The position numbers and the translations under genes were made by a program. A DNA stretch of 64,000 nt. It comes from JADJRG01 sp964474905 (lineage in GTDB: Bacteria; Myxococcota_A; Polyangia; Nannocystales; Nannocystaceae). The notes beneath the pieces are model-generated. The model was not told the DNA's origin, did no database searches, and saw only the letters and a list, made by a program, of their open reading frames with translations. Within the stretch, counting starts at the first letter, position 1. Every line of letters begins with the position of its first letter. Location of the stretch: contig CAYYUP010000029.1 of assembly GCA_964474905.1 (NCBI GenBank), positions 4,146-68,145 of the forward strand, read 5' to 3'. Shown in pieces: positions 17,691-25,876 of this stretch.

Positions 17691-19751
17691 TCACTCCCCG
17701 TGCAATGTCAATTTGATCGGGTAGCGACCGCCGAGGAGCATGCCAGGAATCACTCGCCCCTCGAGTTGATTGTTGATGCAGCTCATGATGTCGCGAGTTG
17801 GCGAGGCCGAGACTCCTGCGACTGTAGCGCGCCCGCGTTTTACTTTGATGTCGACAGTGGCGACGATCTCGGTCTTGATACGAAAATTGATCGGACATGC
17901 GGATGTGAGGGCGCTGTTTTGCTTGCGGAGCTCGCGTTGGAGAAGCTGGCGCTGCTCTCGGCGCTCAGGGACCACCTCGGACGGGCGGGCAGAATTAGCA
18001 GAAGAGGGGCGAGAAGGGGCTTCAATGATCGGTGGCGGTCGATGATCTGCGCGCTCCGTTGTCGGTCGGCCGAACACAGGCTCAGTGTTGGTCTCGCGGC
18101 CACCTGCCGGTGAGCGCACGGAGTCGCTTACTTCGCCAGGCTCGCTGTCGCCGACGATCGCTGTTGTAGCTTCGTGCGGGAATCCTTCGACGGGTGCCAG
18201 GGGAGGCATTGCGGCCCGCGCTGGGCGACTCAGATGCACGAGCATCAGCACCGACGCGAGCAGTCCCAGGGAGCTCAGCATCGCGGTACCAAAGAAGAGC
18301 ATGCGCGGGAGTAGGTGCGCCCTCGTTTGGGCGTGTTCCCCATTTTGGGCTGCTGCCGAGCGCAGGCAATCGACCAAGGCGTTGCGGAGTTCCGCGACCG
18401 ATTGGGGCCTATCGGCGATCGGCTTTGAGAGCGCCTGTTGGATCAGTGCCGACAGGCGAGGCGGCAAGTCAGAGACCAAGCGGGCCGGCGAGCGCGGCAC
18501 CTCGTTGAGGATTCGGAAGATCAGCTGCTGATCACTCGCGCCCTCGCGCTGGATCGGATGGCGCCCCGTGATCAGGCGGTAGAGCACTGCACCGAGGGCG
18601 TAGACATCGGTTTGCGGGACCGGCTCCTGTTCGATCTGCTCGGGCGCCATGTAGGGCCACGTCCCCAAAATAGCCCCCTCGACGGTCTTGGGAGTGGTCG
18701 TTTCGGTGACCTCCTGATTTTTCATAAGTTTGGCGATGCCGAGATCGAGGAGCTTGATCACTTCTCCGCGCAGGGCATCACGGGGGCGGGGCGCTACCAA
18801 AAAACAATTCGCGGGCTTGATGTCGCGATGGATCACGCCCTGGCGATGCGCCGCCTCGACAGCTCCACAGATCTGGATCATGAGCGCGACAGCCCGAGTC
18901 CATCCCATCCGGCCGATGTGGCTGATTTCTTCTTGGAGGTCTTTGCCCTCCAGTAATTCCATGACGATGTAGGGGATCTCATCGCCGTCGATTCGGCAGC
19001 CGTAGATCTGCACTAAGTTGGGGTGTTGGATCTTTGCGACGGTCTTCGCCTCGATACGAAAGCGCCGCCGATACTTGGGCTCCCCGCAGTACTGCTCGTT
19101 GAGAACCTTGATCGCGACTTCTCGGTCGAGCGACAGATCCGTCGCACCGTAGACAACCGCCATTCCTCCAGCGCCGATCACCCGGTTGATGCGATAGGTG
19201 CCGTCGAGAACCCGACCGAGAAAGGTGTCTGTTTTCTCCTCGCGTGCTGACCGTCGCGGTCGCCGTCCCACGTGATTAGTGGCCGCGCGAATGCTTGCGG
19301 GAGATGCTTTTTCCGGTCGCTTCGTGCGCTTTGGGTGCTTCGCGGACTCAGCTCTTGGGTGGGGTCCGTTGTCGATGATCGGCACGCTTCGCGGGTCGGG
19401 TTTGTTGTCGATGATCGGTATGCTTCGCGGGTCGAGCCTGTTGTTGGCGATAGGTACGCTTCGCGGGTCGAGCCTGTTGTCGACGATCGGCACGCTTCGC
19501 GGGTCGAGTCTGTTATCGACGATAGGCATGCTTCGCGGGTCGAGTCTGTCGTCGACGATAGGCACAGCTCTCGGGGCGGGTTTGTTGTTGGCGGTAGGCA
19601 CAGCTCTCGGGGTGGGTTTGTTGTTGGCGATAGGCAGGTTCTTCGGGGGTGGGCAATCATCGTCCGTTGACGGCCGCCTGCTCGGGTGCGTCGCGGGCGC
19701 TGGGTCGATGCGGCCGCGGGCTCGGCGGGCGGTCGGGGTGTGGTTGGGGCT
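17691..19751 (-). CDS. Ser/Thr protein kinase, membrane anchored, N-terminus lost in gap
   Basis: The readable part begins in the assembly gap at 19752. It has eight 12-residue repeats (VPIVDNRLDPRS type), a basic linker, then a Hanks kinase domain: VIGAGGMAVVYGA loop, AIKVL lysine, HRDIKPAN catalytic loop, LLDLGIAK (DLG in place of DFG), APEQ. After the domain lies one membrane segment (MLFFGTAMLSSLGLLASVLM), so the kinase is cytoplasmic and the C-terminal 170 residues are outside. The extreme C-terminus (VDIKVKRGRATVAGV...CINNQLEGRVIP) resembles the AgmX/PglI-type C-terminal domain of myxobacteria. The downstream exported protein gene follows after 17 bases. Confidence 0.85.
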   Translation of the reverse strand, partial: SPNHTPTARRARGRIDPAPATHPSRRPSTDDDCPPPKNLPIANNKPTPRAVPTANNKPAPRAVPIVDDRLDPRSMPIVDNRLDPRSVPIVDNRLDPRSVPIANNRLDPRSIPIIDNKPDPRSVPIIDNGPHPRAESAKHPKRTKRPEKASPASIRAATNHVGRRPRRSAREEKTDTFLGRVLDGTYRINRVIGAGGMAVVYGATDLSLDREVAIKVLNEQYCGEPKYRRRFRIEAKTVAKIQHPNLVQIYGCRIDGDEIPYIVMELLEGKDLQEEISHIGRMGWTRAVALMIQICGAVEAAHRQGVIHRDIKPANCFLVAPRPRDALRGEVIKLLDLGIAKLMKNQEVTETTTPKTVEGAILGTWPYMAPEQIEQEPVPQTDVYALGAVLYRLITGRHPIQREGASDQQLIFRILNEVPRSPARLVSDLPPRLSALIQQALSKPIADRPQSVAELRNALVDCLRSAAAQNGEHAQTRAHLLPRMLFFGTAMLSSLGLLASVLMLVHLSRPARAAMPPLAPVEGFPHEATTAIVGDSEPGEVSDSVRSPAGGRETNTEPVFGRPTTERADHRPPPIIEAPSRPSSANSARPSEVVPERREQRQLLQRELRKQNSALTSACPINFRIKTEIVATVDIKVKRGRATVAGVSASPTRDIMSCINNQLEGRVIPGMLLGGRYPIKLTLHGE
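19350..19637. repeat. Eight 36-bp coding tandem repeats in the kinase N-terminus
   Basis: Eight contiguous 36-bp units encode the 12-residue repeat [VI]PI[VAI][DN]N[RK]LDPR[SA] on the minus strand. Units 3 to 6 are nearly identical in DNA. There are no spacers, so this is not a CRISPR array. Confidence 0.9.
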
Positions 19752-19851
19752 NNNNNNNNNNNNNNNNNNNNNNNNNNNNNNNNNNNNNNNNNNNNNNNNN
19801 NNNNNNNNNNNNNNNNNNNNNNNNNNNNNNNNNNNNNNNNNNNNNNNNNNN
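19752..19851. other. Scaffold gap of exactly 100 N
   Basis: A run of 100 N in low-complexity coding sequence. The fixed length means that the true size is unknown, so reading frames on the two sides cannot be joined by counting. Confidence 0.98.
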
Positions 19852-20361
19852 GCTTGGACTGGTGGTGGTGGTGGTGCTCGTGGAGGAGCTTGTGCTCGGG
19901 CTTGTGCTCGAGCTTGTGGAGGTGCTGGGGCCTGTGCTGGTGGTGCCGTCGGTGGTGGTGGTGGTTGAAGTCGTTGAGCTTGTGCTCGATGTGCTCGGGT
20001 CGCTGCCATCGGAACGATCCACAAAACAACCGCCCCTTGGCTCCTCTTCTGCTTGCCCGGTTTTGGAGGGCTCTCCGCCGCGCGAGGCTGACGGGCACAT
20101 CAGCACGCCGAGCGCTAGCGTGGCTAGCACCGCCACCACGCCGAGCGTGATCCTCCATGCTCGACGGACCTTACGGCGGCGCACATCGGCCGGGTTGTAT
20201 CGGGGCAATGTGTACGATGCGTAGTCCGCGTTGACAGGTGTGCCGGTCCTTATTGCATGTGCAGTCAACGCGGCTTTTTCTTGGCCTACCTGGCGCATCA
20301 CTCGCACCAGATGTTCGCGATCTGGCACCAGGGGGCGGGGTCTTTTGTTTCGTCGCCACAT
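19852..20361 (-). CDS. Single-pass membrane protein with Ser/Thr stalk, C-terminus lost in gap
   Basis: From the ATG at 20361 the protein has an Arg-rich cytoplasmic N-terminus of about 68 residues (RRRKVRRAW just before the membrane), one hydrophobic segment (ITLGVVAVLATLALGVLM), then an acidic patch and a stretch of almost pure Ser/Thr that runs into the gap. By the positive-inside rule the stalk is outside the cytoplasm. The kinase domain downstream must be inside, so I treat this as a separate gene whose 3' end and the kinase start are both hidden in the gap. The gene could be a signalling partner of the kinase. Confidence 0.6.
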
Positions 20362-20422
20362 GCTCGTGTTCCTCGTTTGTTGGCTGCTCTTGTACGCTTT
20401 GTTTTGGGGGAAAGAACACTAC

Positions 20423-21958
20423 TTAAAAGGACCCCTGCACGCCAATCGAAAGGCCGCGTCTGGGGCTGCCTGCGGCTTGTGCACGGATCTTGAGGTGCTT
20501 GCCTCGCCTTCGGTCGTGTCGCTTGACAAGCGCCCGCGTGACCAGGGCGATCGCAGATGAAGTGAGCAGGCCGACGCCACTACCCGCAATCGTCGCGCCT
20601 GCAAAATCTCGACGTCGACATTCACGAATGCTCGCCTCATTTGCCAGCCGATCGTCGACAATGTAGGGGGTTTTATCGAGACAAGCTCCCCCCGAGAGTA
20701 CGAGCGCGAGCCCGCCGGCGAAGGCAGCACCGCCGACCCCCGCTTCGATCGCCAGCCCTCGCTCTTCGGCCCCAAGAAACACGCTCAGAGCACCCGCCTC
20801 AACACCCACTCCCGAGCTGACAAAAATCAGCCCTTCGACGAGGCGCTCGTGAGAAGCGATGACCGTCGTGGGCTGCACCGTCGAACCCTCTGTAAAAAAC
20901 TCCGTGAGGGAGTCGGCCTGACCGTAGGGAAGCCAAGCTAGGCCCCCCGCCAAGAGCCCGAGTCCGCCGCCGCCTAGGCCCAGGCTCAGGCGAGTTCGGA
21001 AGCGGAGGCCGGATGTTCTGTCCCCAGCCTGTCCGTCTTTTGGGCCCTGCGGGGCCACATCAAGGAGCAGCACCTCTGTCTCGCCCTCGTCGATCTCGAC
21101 GCTGCCCCGAGCGAGCACTGTCTGCTCTGGATCGCGGAGCTCATAACGCCATGTACCGACGCGCAGCTTCTGAGTGAGCTGCCCGCTGTGGATCGGCAGT
21201 TGCATCGGTGCCTCGATTCCATCGCTGTCCTCGATGACGAGTTCAAGCGCTTGGCTCTGCTCCTTGGGCACGCGAAGCGAGAGGCGCAGCTCGCCCACTC
21301 GTGGTTGCAGCACCAGGTTCACATCAAGAGCTTCGCGCCCGGTCTGGGCATCGATCCCGACGGGAAGCGGCTCGTACCCTGGATGCACGTTGCGAACCCC
21401 GAGCTGCCAGTGCCCGGGCCGCACGTAGAGTTTGAACCCCGTGGTCTTGAGCCCTTGGGGCACTTGGAGCTGCTCGCGGGTGACGCTGAGAGGCCGCCAT
21501 TGCCCGCTGCCAGCGTCATCCTCTGGGTGCTCCAGCACGATCTCGGAGGTCGGCAGGAATGCGCCGACAGGCGAGACGGTGATCGAGAGAGCGCTCGTCC
21601 GCTGGTACGCCCCCTCGAGGTAGCGCCGAGCCTCCGTTTCGAGCGGGCCGTTGAGTCCTTGACCGGCGAGGAGGCGGTGCCAGCGGAGTATCGCTCGCGT
21701 ATCGTCCCCAGCTGCCGCCCAGGAGAGCGCCGCGTAGTGGCGAAACTTCGCGATCTCGAAGTCGGCGAAGAGCTGATCAAAGGCGTCCGCCGCCTCGCGA
21801 AACTCGCCCCGCTCAAAGAGATCGTAGGCCCGCTGGAATCCACTCGCTGCAGCGGTTGACGATGGCGAATTGGGCGGCGATGGCGTGACGCCGGTCTCTG
21901 ATTCCGGAGCCGTTGCCAGCAAAAAAGCAAGGTAAAAAGAGATGTTTTGTAGGAGCAT
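20423..21958 (-). CDS. Envelope protein with TPR-like and beta domains plus C-terminal membrane segments
   Basis: The ATG at 21958 gives 511 residues with a signal-like N-terminus (LLQNISFYLAFLLATA). Residues about 40-105 look like a TPR pair (AYDLFERGEFREAADAFDQLF, then ALSWAAAGDDTRAILRWHRLL). Two PEGA-like beta segments follow (KLYVRPGHWQLGVRNVHPGY, VGTWRYELRD). The C-terminal third has Gly-rich hydrophobic segments (LSLGLGGGGLGLLAGGLAW, AGVGGAAFAGGLALVLSG, GATIAGSGVGLLTSSAIALV). This architecture is common in myxobacteria but has no assigned activity. A longer frame to 22012 is less likely. It is followed by the kinase-associated membrane gene on the same strand. Confidence 0.65.
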   Translation of the reverse strand: MLLQNISFYLAFLLATAPESETGVTPSPPNSPSSTAAASGFQRAYDLFERGEFREAADAFDQLFADFEIAKFRHYAALSWAAAGDDTRAILRWHRLLAGQGLNGPLETEARRYLEGAYQRTSALSITVSPVGAFLPTSEIVLEHPEDDAGSGQWRPLSVTREQLQVPQGLKTTGFKLYVRPGHWQLGVRNVHPGYEPLPVGIDAQTGREALDVNLVLQPRVGELRLSLRVPKEQSQALELVIEDSDGIEAPMQLPIHSGQLTQKLRVGTWRYELRDPEQTVLARGSVEIDEGETEVLLLDVAPQGPKDGQAGDRTSGLRFRTRLSLGLGGGGLGLLAGGLAWLPYGQADSLTEFFTEGSTVQPTTVIASHERLVEGLIFVSSGVGVEAGALSVFLGAEERGLAIEAGVGGAAFAGGLALVLSGGACLDKTPYIVDDRLANEASIRECRRRDFAGATIAGSGVGLLTSSAIALVTRALVKRHDRRRGKHLKIRAQAAGSPRRGLSIGVQGSF

Positions 21959-22090
21959 TCGAGGTCTTTTCGATCTTTTTTGAGCCCTACGCGTATGAAA
22001 TAGCTGGGGCAAAATCGAACATGTTTGATCTGTTTGTTTTCGCCGAAAATATTTCGAATATTGAAGACATTAATCAAATTGCCAACAAAA

Positions 22091-23272
22091 CTAATTGCCA
22101 AAAAGGTTGGAGAGATCTCCCGAGATCTCAGGCCTGCAGTCGGTGGGGCAAGTGACGGAATTCTCGCCGCGCTGGGGTTCGCATTTGCGGTCGTCGTCAC
22201 AAGCGCCGCCAGACTCCGCGCCTGCGCTTTCGCCATCGGATCCTGAGCCCGCCGAGACGCCTTCGCTCGCTGCGCCGGGCTCCGCAGCGCTCTCGCCCGC
22301 CGAGTCTGAGCCCGCGCCCGCGGAGTCCGAGTCAGCCGAGTCCGAATTCGAGTTCGAGTTCGAGTCAGCCGAGCCCGAGTCCGAGTCCGAGTCCGAGCCC
22401 GCCGAGTCGCTGGTTTTGCCTGCCGAGCTAGCCGAGCCAGCCCTTTTGGTTTTCTTCTTCTTTTTTGAGCGCCGTGGTCGGGGACAGACGTCCGAGCCGA
22501 CTTCGGCGTCGAGCTCCTGCAAGAGCGCCGCGAGTTCTTGAAACTTGGCACCTGTCAGGGCTCCGCGGTGGAACCAGCGCAGGTGGGCGTCGCAGCCCAG
22601 CACCAAGGTCATCGGCAGGCTGAGGTCGCTGTCGATGAGCTCTGCCTCGGTGAGCACTCCCCTAAAACCGCCGGAGAGCCCCTCATCGGCGACAAAGGCC
22701 CGCGTAGGGGGCCCACCAAGTCGATCGTAGACCACTCGCGCGTGCTCGATCGAGGCGCCGTTGTCGACCAACACGGGGACAAAGTCGACGTGTTCGAGGC
22801 TCTTCTCGGGGTCTTCGCTCTCGAGAAGCTCGTCAAGCCCCGGGAATTCCTCTTTGCAGGGCTGGCAAAACGTCGCCCAGAGGTTGAAAACGGTCACTCG
22901 ATTGGCTCGTAGCGCCCCAGCAGAGAGCGTATCGATGCGTTCGCCCCCCCCGGGTTGGCGATAGAGCACCCGAAGCTCTGCAAGACCCCGAAGCGGCCCG
23001 TGTAGAGCGGGCTCCGGCGCTTCGGGGGCTGCCGTGATGCGCTGCCCAGCCGGGTTGCCGACGTTGCCGACGTTGCCGACGTTGCCGATGCTGCTCGCGA
23101 CCTCGGCGGCACCGTCCGGACCTCCGATTCGCCGCAAAGCGGCACTAGCCCACAGGATCACGACGGCAAGCACGAGCACCGGCAGCGCCCGCCGGAGCCA
23201 CCGCCAGCGCGAAGAGCCGCTCCCGGTCGTCTTCGAGAGTCGCTCTGTGGTGCGATCGCCTGTTTGGAGCAT
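22091..23272 (-). CDS. TlpA-like thioredoxin-fold protein with Cys-rich tail
   Basis: The ATG at 23272 overlaps the upstream TGA (TGATG), so the start is set by coupling; the protein has 393 residues. A membrane segment at about 30-45 (PVLVLAVVILWASAA) anchors a periplasmic thioredoxin fold with the active site WATFCQPCKEEFPGL (Cys136, Cys139), followed by a Lys patch, a Ser/Asp/Asn-rich stalk of about 90 residues, and a C-terminal CxxxxxC...GENSVTCPTDC tag like the GEN-CPxDC motifs of other myxobacterial surface proteins. It is the last gene of a three-gene operon with the OmpA-like and VKOR-DsbA proteins. Probable role: thiol-disulfide exchange outside the cytoplasm. Confidence 0.85.
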   Translation of the reverse strand: MLQTGDRTTERLSKTTGSGSSRWRWLRRALPVLVLAVVILWASAALRRIGGPDGAAEVASSIGNVGNVGNVGNPAGQRITAAPEAPEPALHGPLRGLAELRVLYRQPGGGERIDTLSAGALRANRVTVFNLWATFCQPCKEEFPGLDELLESEDPEKSLEHVDFVPVLVDNGASIEHARVVYDRLGGPPTRAFVADEGLSGGFRGVLTEAELIDSDLSLPMTLVLGCDAHLRWFHRGALTGAKFQELAALLQELDAEVGSDVCPRPRRSKKKKKTKRAGSASSAGKTSDSAGSDSDSDSGSADSNSNSNSDSADSDSAGAGSDSAGESAAEPGAASEGVSAGSGSDGESAGAESGGACDDDRKCEPQRGENSVTCPTDCRPEISGDLSNLFGN

Positions 23273-24273
23273 CAGTGGCCGACCTCGCAGGGAATCGGGA
23301 TCACGTAGACGGTTTGGTTGACGACGTCGTCGCGCCACTTGAGGGCCCGAGCACCGCCCTCGGCCGTGTCCATCAAACCGAGGAATCGACGCTCGCTCGG
23401 GCCGTCCCAGAGCACCGAGGAGTGGAGCTTAAAGGCCTCGTAACGGGCCTCGTCGAGCTGCCAGGAGTCGCTCAGGCTGGTGTATTTGATCCGCGTGAAG
23501 TCCTCGCCCGCGCCGCTGCCCTGGTCCTCTGCGGCACGCTCGATACCGACCGCCTCGTTGAGCATCTCGCGGACCTCGTTGACCCGCCGGAGCGCGAGTT
23601 CGTCGTTTCGGGTGCTGCCACGCTTGGTCGCGCTCGAGGTCGCGATCAGGAGCACCGTCTTGGCCCTCTCCGGTCCCGTCAAAATCGAGACCATTGAGCG
23701 AATACGCCCCACGTAGTAGGCCCGACGTCGCCTCCAGGTGGTGCTCTTGCCGCTCCGGTCCCATGCTCTCGGCCGGCCGTAGTCAAAATGCACGGCGAAG
23801 GCGGAGTCAAAGTTGGCGATCAGGCGATCAAAGTCCTCGGTCCCGAGCACGACGTCGCGGAGCTGCTCGGTTGTGCACTGACCGATGTCCCCGCATTCGT
23901 TGAGGATCGCCCCCAAGAAGTCGAGCGCCTGCTGATCGGTGCAGATCTTGGGGCCGCTCACCCGGGCGTAGAGGCCGTTGACGCAGTGCAGATCTCCGCC
24001 GAGTTCGCAGTCGGCGTCGCATCGATCGTTGACCCGGCAGCTCAGGAGCTCAGGAGCGGCGATCGAGATGCAGATCCCGTCGGAACAGAGCTGGCCGGGG
24101 CCCAGGCAGTCCCGGCTCTCGACGCACTCAATGCCCTCGCGCTCGGCGTTTGTGACTAGTGAGCCGAGGAGGCCCAGGGTCACCGCGGAGAGCAAAAAGA
24201 GCGCCGCCAAGATCCGGGTGTCGCGCACTCTGGACCGTGGGTGACGGTGCTGGGTGACTGTTGAGACCAACAC
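23272..24273 (-). CDS. Anchored Cys-rich protein with OmpA-like domain
   Basis: A 333-residue protein with an N-terminal membrane segment (ILAALFLLSAVTLGLLGSLV, about 23-42). Residues 50-115 are Cys-rich (CVESRDCLG, LCSDGICIS, CRVNDRCDADCELGGDLHC). The centre has VLLIATSSATKRGSTRNDELALRRVNEVREML, cut here as segments, which follows the OmpA-like peptidoglycan-binding pattern of small residues then N-x2-L-x3-R-x3-V. It overlaps the TlpA-like gene by one base and starts three bases after the VKOR-DsbA stop. It may hold the redox machine at the cell wall or be its disulfide-bonded client. Confidence 0.65.
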   Translation of the reverse strand: MLVSTVTQHRHPRSRVRDTRILAALFLLSAVTLGLLGSLVTNAEREGIECVESRDCLGPGQLCSDGICISIAAPELLSCRVNDRCDADCELGGDLHCVNGLYARVSGPKICTDQQALDFLGAILNECGDIGQCTTEQLRDVVLGTEDFDRLIANFDSAFAVHFDYGRPRAWDRSGKSTTWRRRRAYYVGRIRSMVSILTGPERAKTVLLIATSSATKRGSTRNDELALRRVNEVREMLNEAVGIERAAEDQGSGAGEDFTRIKYTSLSDSWQLDEARYEAFKLHSSVLWDGPSERRFLGLMDTAEGGARALKWRDDVVNQTVYVIPIPCEVGH

Positions 24274-24276
24274 GGC

Positions 24277-25593
24277 TCAGCTGCCCTCCGCGTTTGTCGC
24301 TGAGCCGAGCATGGCTTCCACCTGGCTGCGTGCGGTCTGGATAAAACGGTCGAAGTCGGGATAGTCGCGTTTCTCGCCGCGAAGCTGGAGGCCCAGGCTG
24401 AGACGCCGCCCGTGCTCGTCGCGGAAGCTCAAGAAGATCGCCGGCGTATCGCGGACCCGCTTTTCGCCGTAGACAAAGCTGACATGCTCTGCGACGCGCT
24501 CCTGTGCAGGATTGTGGTCGCTGGTTTTGATGCAGCGCCAGAGCTCGGGATCCTCGACCAAAACCCCTGGTAGCTCCCCTGCGACCGCCAGCAGCTTGTC
24601 CGCGGTGAAGGCGGGCTCGGTGCCCAGCGGGTGACGCTTGTAGAGGGCCTTGACCATCTCCATGCCTTGGCCAGGGGCGATGGTTTCGACACACTCGACG
24701 GCGCGGGCGGCCTGGCACGAGCGATGAAACGCCGATGCCGGACTGCGACCGCTGCTCGTGCGCGGCAAGCACACCCCCCCGAGTGGCAAGTGGAGGATCG
24801 CGAGGCGGTAGCGACCGTCGCTGTCGCGGGCGACCTGGGACCAGTAATGAAAGGCCTTTGCGCAATGTGCGCAGGCGAGGTCCACCGCCAGAGTGATGTC
24901 GACGCGGGCCGCAGGCGCATCCGCCACCAGCCGCGTCGACGGCAAGGTGCGCACATCGGTGATGCACCGCGGCTCGGGCCCGACGGCCTCGATATTGCTG
25001 CGGTAACGGAGCTGCTGGAGCATCGTCGCCGCGACAAAAAAACCGGCCGCGAGGAGGAGCAGGTACGCCGGATTGTGCGCCCCAGGTGCCCATAGGAGCC
25101 GCCGCTGATGGGCGTGCCCCTGGCTGTCGAAGAGCAGCGCCGAGAGCAGCAGCGACAGGTTTATCAGGTAGAGCGCGGTGCAGTAGCTGCAGACACCGCC
25201 GATGACGAAGTAGGCGTAATAGGCGAGCGGGAGACAGGCCAGGACCCCCGCCCAGGCGAGGTGCAGGAGGAGCGAGCTGCTGATCGCCTGACGCCGTCGA
25301 TCGACCGCACAGGAGACCGCGAGCAACAGCATTACGAAGTAAAACGAGGAGCCGAAGATCGTGATCGGGTAGCCGAAAAGGTTCGACCAGGGGCTGCTCA
25401 GGACCCTGTCGCAGCTGAGAAAAGGACCAACTTTACAGGCCGAGAGCAGCGCATAGTCGCAGTGAAACGAACTGCGAAACTTGGCGACCGTCAAGAACCC
25501 GCTCAGACAGAGGCCCGTGAGGGCGAACATTCCGAGCAACAAAACGCGCCCACGGGGGACCCCGAAATCCCTTTGCCCACCTACATCATGCAC
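24277..25593 (-). CDS. VKOR-DsbA fusion, vitamin K epoxide reductase-like disulfide generator
   Basis: The 438-residue protein joins a VKOR membrane domain to a thioredoxin-fold domain. VKOR features are the loop cysteines Cys53 and Cys61, Ser67 in LSSPWSNLFGYP, and the quinone-side pair in GGVCSYC (Cys135/138), with hydrophobic helices at about 18-35, 72-95, 108-130 and 140-155. After a further helix (177-195) comes a DsbA-like domain with CAHC at 241-244. Such fusions reoxidise their own thioredoxin domain and pass electrons to quinone, making disulfides in the periplasm. It is the first gene of the operon with the OmpA-like and TlpA-like genes. Upstream 25594-25876 presumably holds the promoter. 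Confidence 0.88.
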   Translation of the reverse strand: MHDVGGQRDFGVPRGRVLLLGMFALTGLCLSGFLTVAKFRSSFHCDYALLSACKVGPFLSCDRVLSSPWSNLFGYPITIFGSSFYFVMLLLAVSCAVDRRRQAISSSLLLHLAWAGVLACLPLAYYAYFVIGGVCSYCTALYLINLSLLLSALLFDSQGHAHQRRLLWAPGAHNPAYLLLLAAGFFVAATMLQQLRYRSNIEAVGPEPRCITDVRTLPSTRLVADAPAARVDITLAVDLACAHCAKAFHYWSQVARDSDGRYRLAILHLPLGGVCLPRTSSGRSPASAFHRSCQAARAVECVETIAPGQGMEMVKALYKRHPLGTEPAFTADKLLAVAGELPGVLVEDPELWRCIKTSDHNPAQERVAEHVSFVYGEKRVRDTPAIFLSFRDEHGRRLSLGLQLRGEKRDYPDFDRFIQTARSQVEAMLGSATNAEGS

Positions 25594-25876
25594 ATAAAAA
25601 GCCTGACATTGGGCGATCCACGCGTCTAGAGGACCCCCTCATAGATAGACTGCGTAGGATTGTTTACGGCGCAATGCGAACTACATTTAGGTCTGGCAGC
25701 AATGTGGATAGGTCGAAAGGGGGCGCAAATGTCGCAAGCGCGTTCCGCGGGAAATCGGCAGTCTCCACAGATCTCGAGTGCTGCATTGGTGTTTCAAATT
25801 ACGATTTAGGCATGACTTCGTCGCGCACTGTCGGTGACCGACGCGATCTTTCGCCAGAACGCGGCTCGCTTTATCT

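Noticed and set aside
19350..19637. Possible CRISPR array because of 36-bp repeat period
   Set aside because: Units are contiguous without spacers and code for a protein repeat in frame with a kinase.
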